From the NCBI GenBank assembly GCA_017447005.1, contig JAFSOM010000159.1:1-6259 (forward strand): 6,259 nucleotides of DNA, read 5' to 3'. Shown piece by piece: positions 6,072 through 6,259 of this stretch. A program made the translations under genes and the position numbers. The notes beneath the pieces are model-generated. The model was not told the origin of the DNA and ran no database searches. It was given only the letters and a program-made list of their open reading frames with translations. Numbering within the stretch: the stretch's first letter is position 1; each line of letters begins with the position of its first letter. The stretch is from Oscillibacter sp. GTDB lineage: Bacteria; Bacillota; Clostridia; Oscillospirales; Oscillospiraceae.

Positions 6072-6179
6072 TTACCTGTAATCGTAGTCGGGGGCGGCGT
6101 CCTCGATGGGGCGGCGGTTGGCGTACAGGTCAACGCCCAACAGCGCGAGAATCACGCAGACAGTAAGGAAATTTAACAT
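6072..6179 (-). CDS. 35-residue single-pass membrane microprotein, function unknown
   Basis: The minus strand encodes MLNFLTVCVILALLGVDLYA followed by NRRPIEDAAPDYDYR and a TAA stop. Residues about 2-16 are hydrophobic and long enough for one short membrane helix; the tail is charged, with Arg-Arg then an acidic, Tyr-containing end. The ATG is preceded by AAAGGAG with an eight-base spacer, one of the best ribosome sites in the window, and a terminator-like hairpin begins 23 bases after the stop. These three signals support a real gene below the size most gene callers accept. A plus-strand reading frame over the same bases has no ribosome site. The probable end of another minus-strand gene lies 34 bases upstream, so the two may be cotranscribed. 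No family is recognised; a regulatory or complex-stabilising membrane peptide is possible but unproven. Confidence 0.65.
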   Translation of the reverse strand: MLNFLTVCVILALLGVDLYANRRPIEDAAPDYDYR

Positions 6180-6213
6180 GACAAACGCTCCTTTCCAAAG
6201 CGAGTAAGTGTTA

Positions 6214-6259
6214 TCAGGATTCAGAGGCGGCGTAACCGGGCGGGCGCATCAGCGGCGAC
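6214..6259 (-). CDS. Possible C-terminal end of a minus-strand gene running off the window
   Basis: On the minus strand one frame open to the window edge reads SPLMRPPGYAASES, then TGA directly followed by TAA (6211-6213). The double stop and the GC-rich third positions make this the best candidate frame, and the microprotein's ribosome site follows closely. Another frame also stays open briefly (ending in ARLRRL), so the call rests on only 14 codons and is weak. No family can be named. Confidence 0.3.
   Translation of the reverse strand, partial: SPLMRPPGYAASES

Noticed and set aside
5973..6176. 67-residue plus-strand frame
   Set aside because: It spans the terminator hairpin and lies antisense to the microprotein, which has the better ribosome site and context.

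Overview
The window looks like a chromosomal segment of a GC-rich, endospore-forming Firmicute, most likely a Clostridia-class anaerobe. The signs are a BofA-family sporulation protein, a clostridial-style class A penicillin-binding protein with a cysteine-rich tail, strong GGAGG-type ribosome binding sites, and a large secreted protein with Fn3-like modules of the kind common in gut and environmental Clostridia. Genus cannot be fixed from this sequence.

Layout. Bases 1-85 hold one copy of a G/C-tract palindromic repeat (copy A, cut by the window edge). bofA follows on the minus strand (113-367) with a leader stem-loop and a sigma-A-like promoter. Divergent from it is tadA (548-1042, tRNA wobble adenosine deaminase). 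A promoter at 1073-1102 leads into a class A PBP (1147-3489). Between the PBP and the next gene (3490-3748) lies a second, complete-looking copy of the repeat (copy B) with terminal inverted repeats and a duplicated left end. A 656-residue secreted protein of unknown function (3749-5719) has a low-complexity Asp/Gly/Ser linker after its signal peptide. Bases 5720-6071 carry no gene; they hold two oppositely oriented copies of the repeat core (C and D) forming a 218-bp inverted-repeat structure, then a long terminator hairpin. The right end has a 35-residue membrane microprotein on the minus strand (6072-6179) and, upstream of it, the probable last codons of a further minus-strand gene (6214-6259).

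The genes do not form one pathway. tadA acts in translation, bofA in late sporulation, the PBP in peptidoglycan synthesis, and the secreted protein is presumably at the cell surface. bofA and tadA also lie in the same chromosomal neighbourhood in Bacillus (tadA-scr-dnaX-yaaK-recR-yaaL-bofA, from memory), so their adjacency here may be a collapsed relic of it. No defence system, phage, transposase, CRISPR array or biosynthetic cluster is visible. The least ordinary items are the G-quadruplex-prone repeat family, whose two best copies have different outer ends that are each self-complementary, and the 35-residue microprotein.
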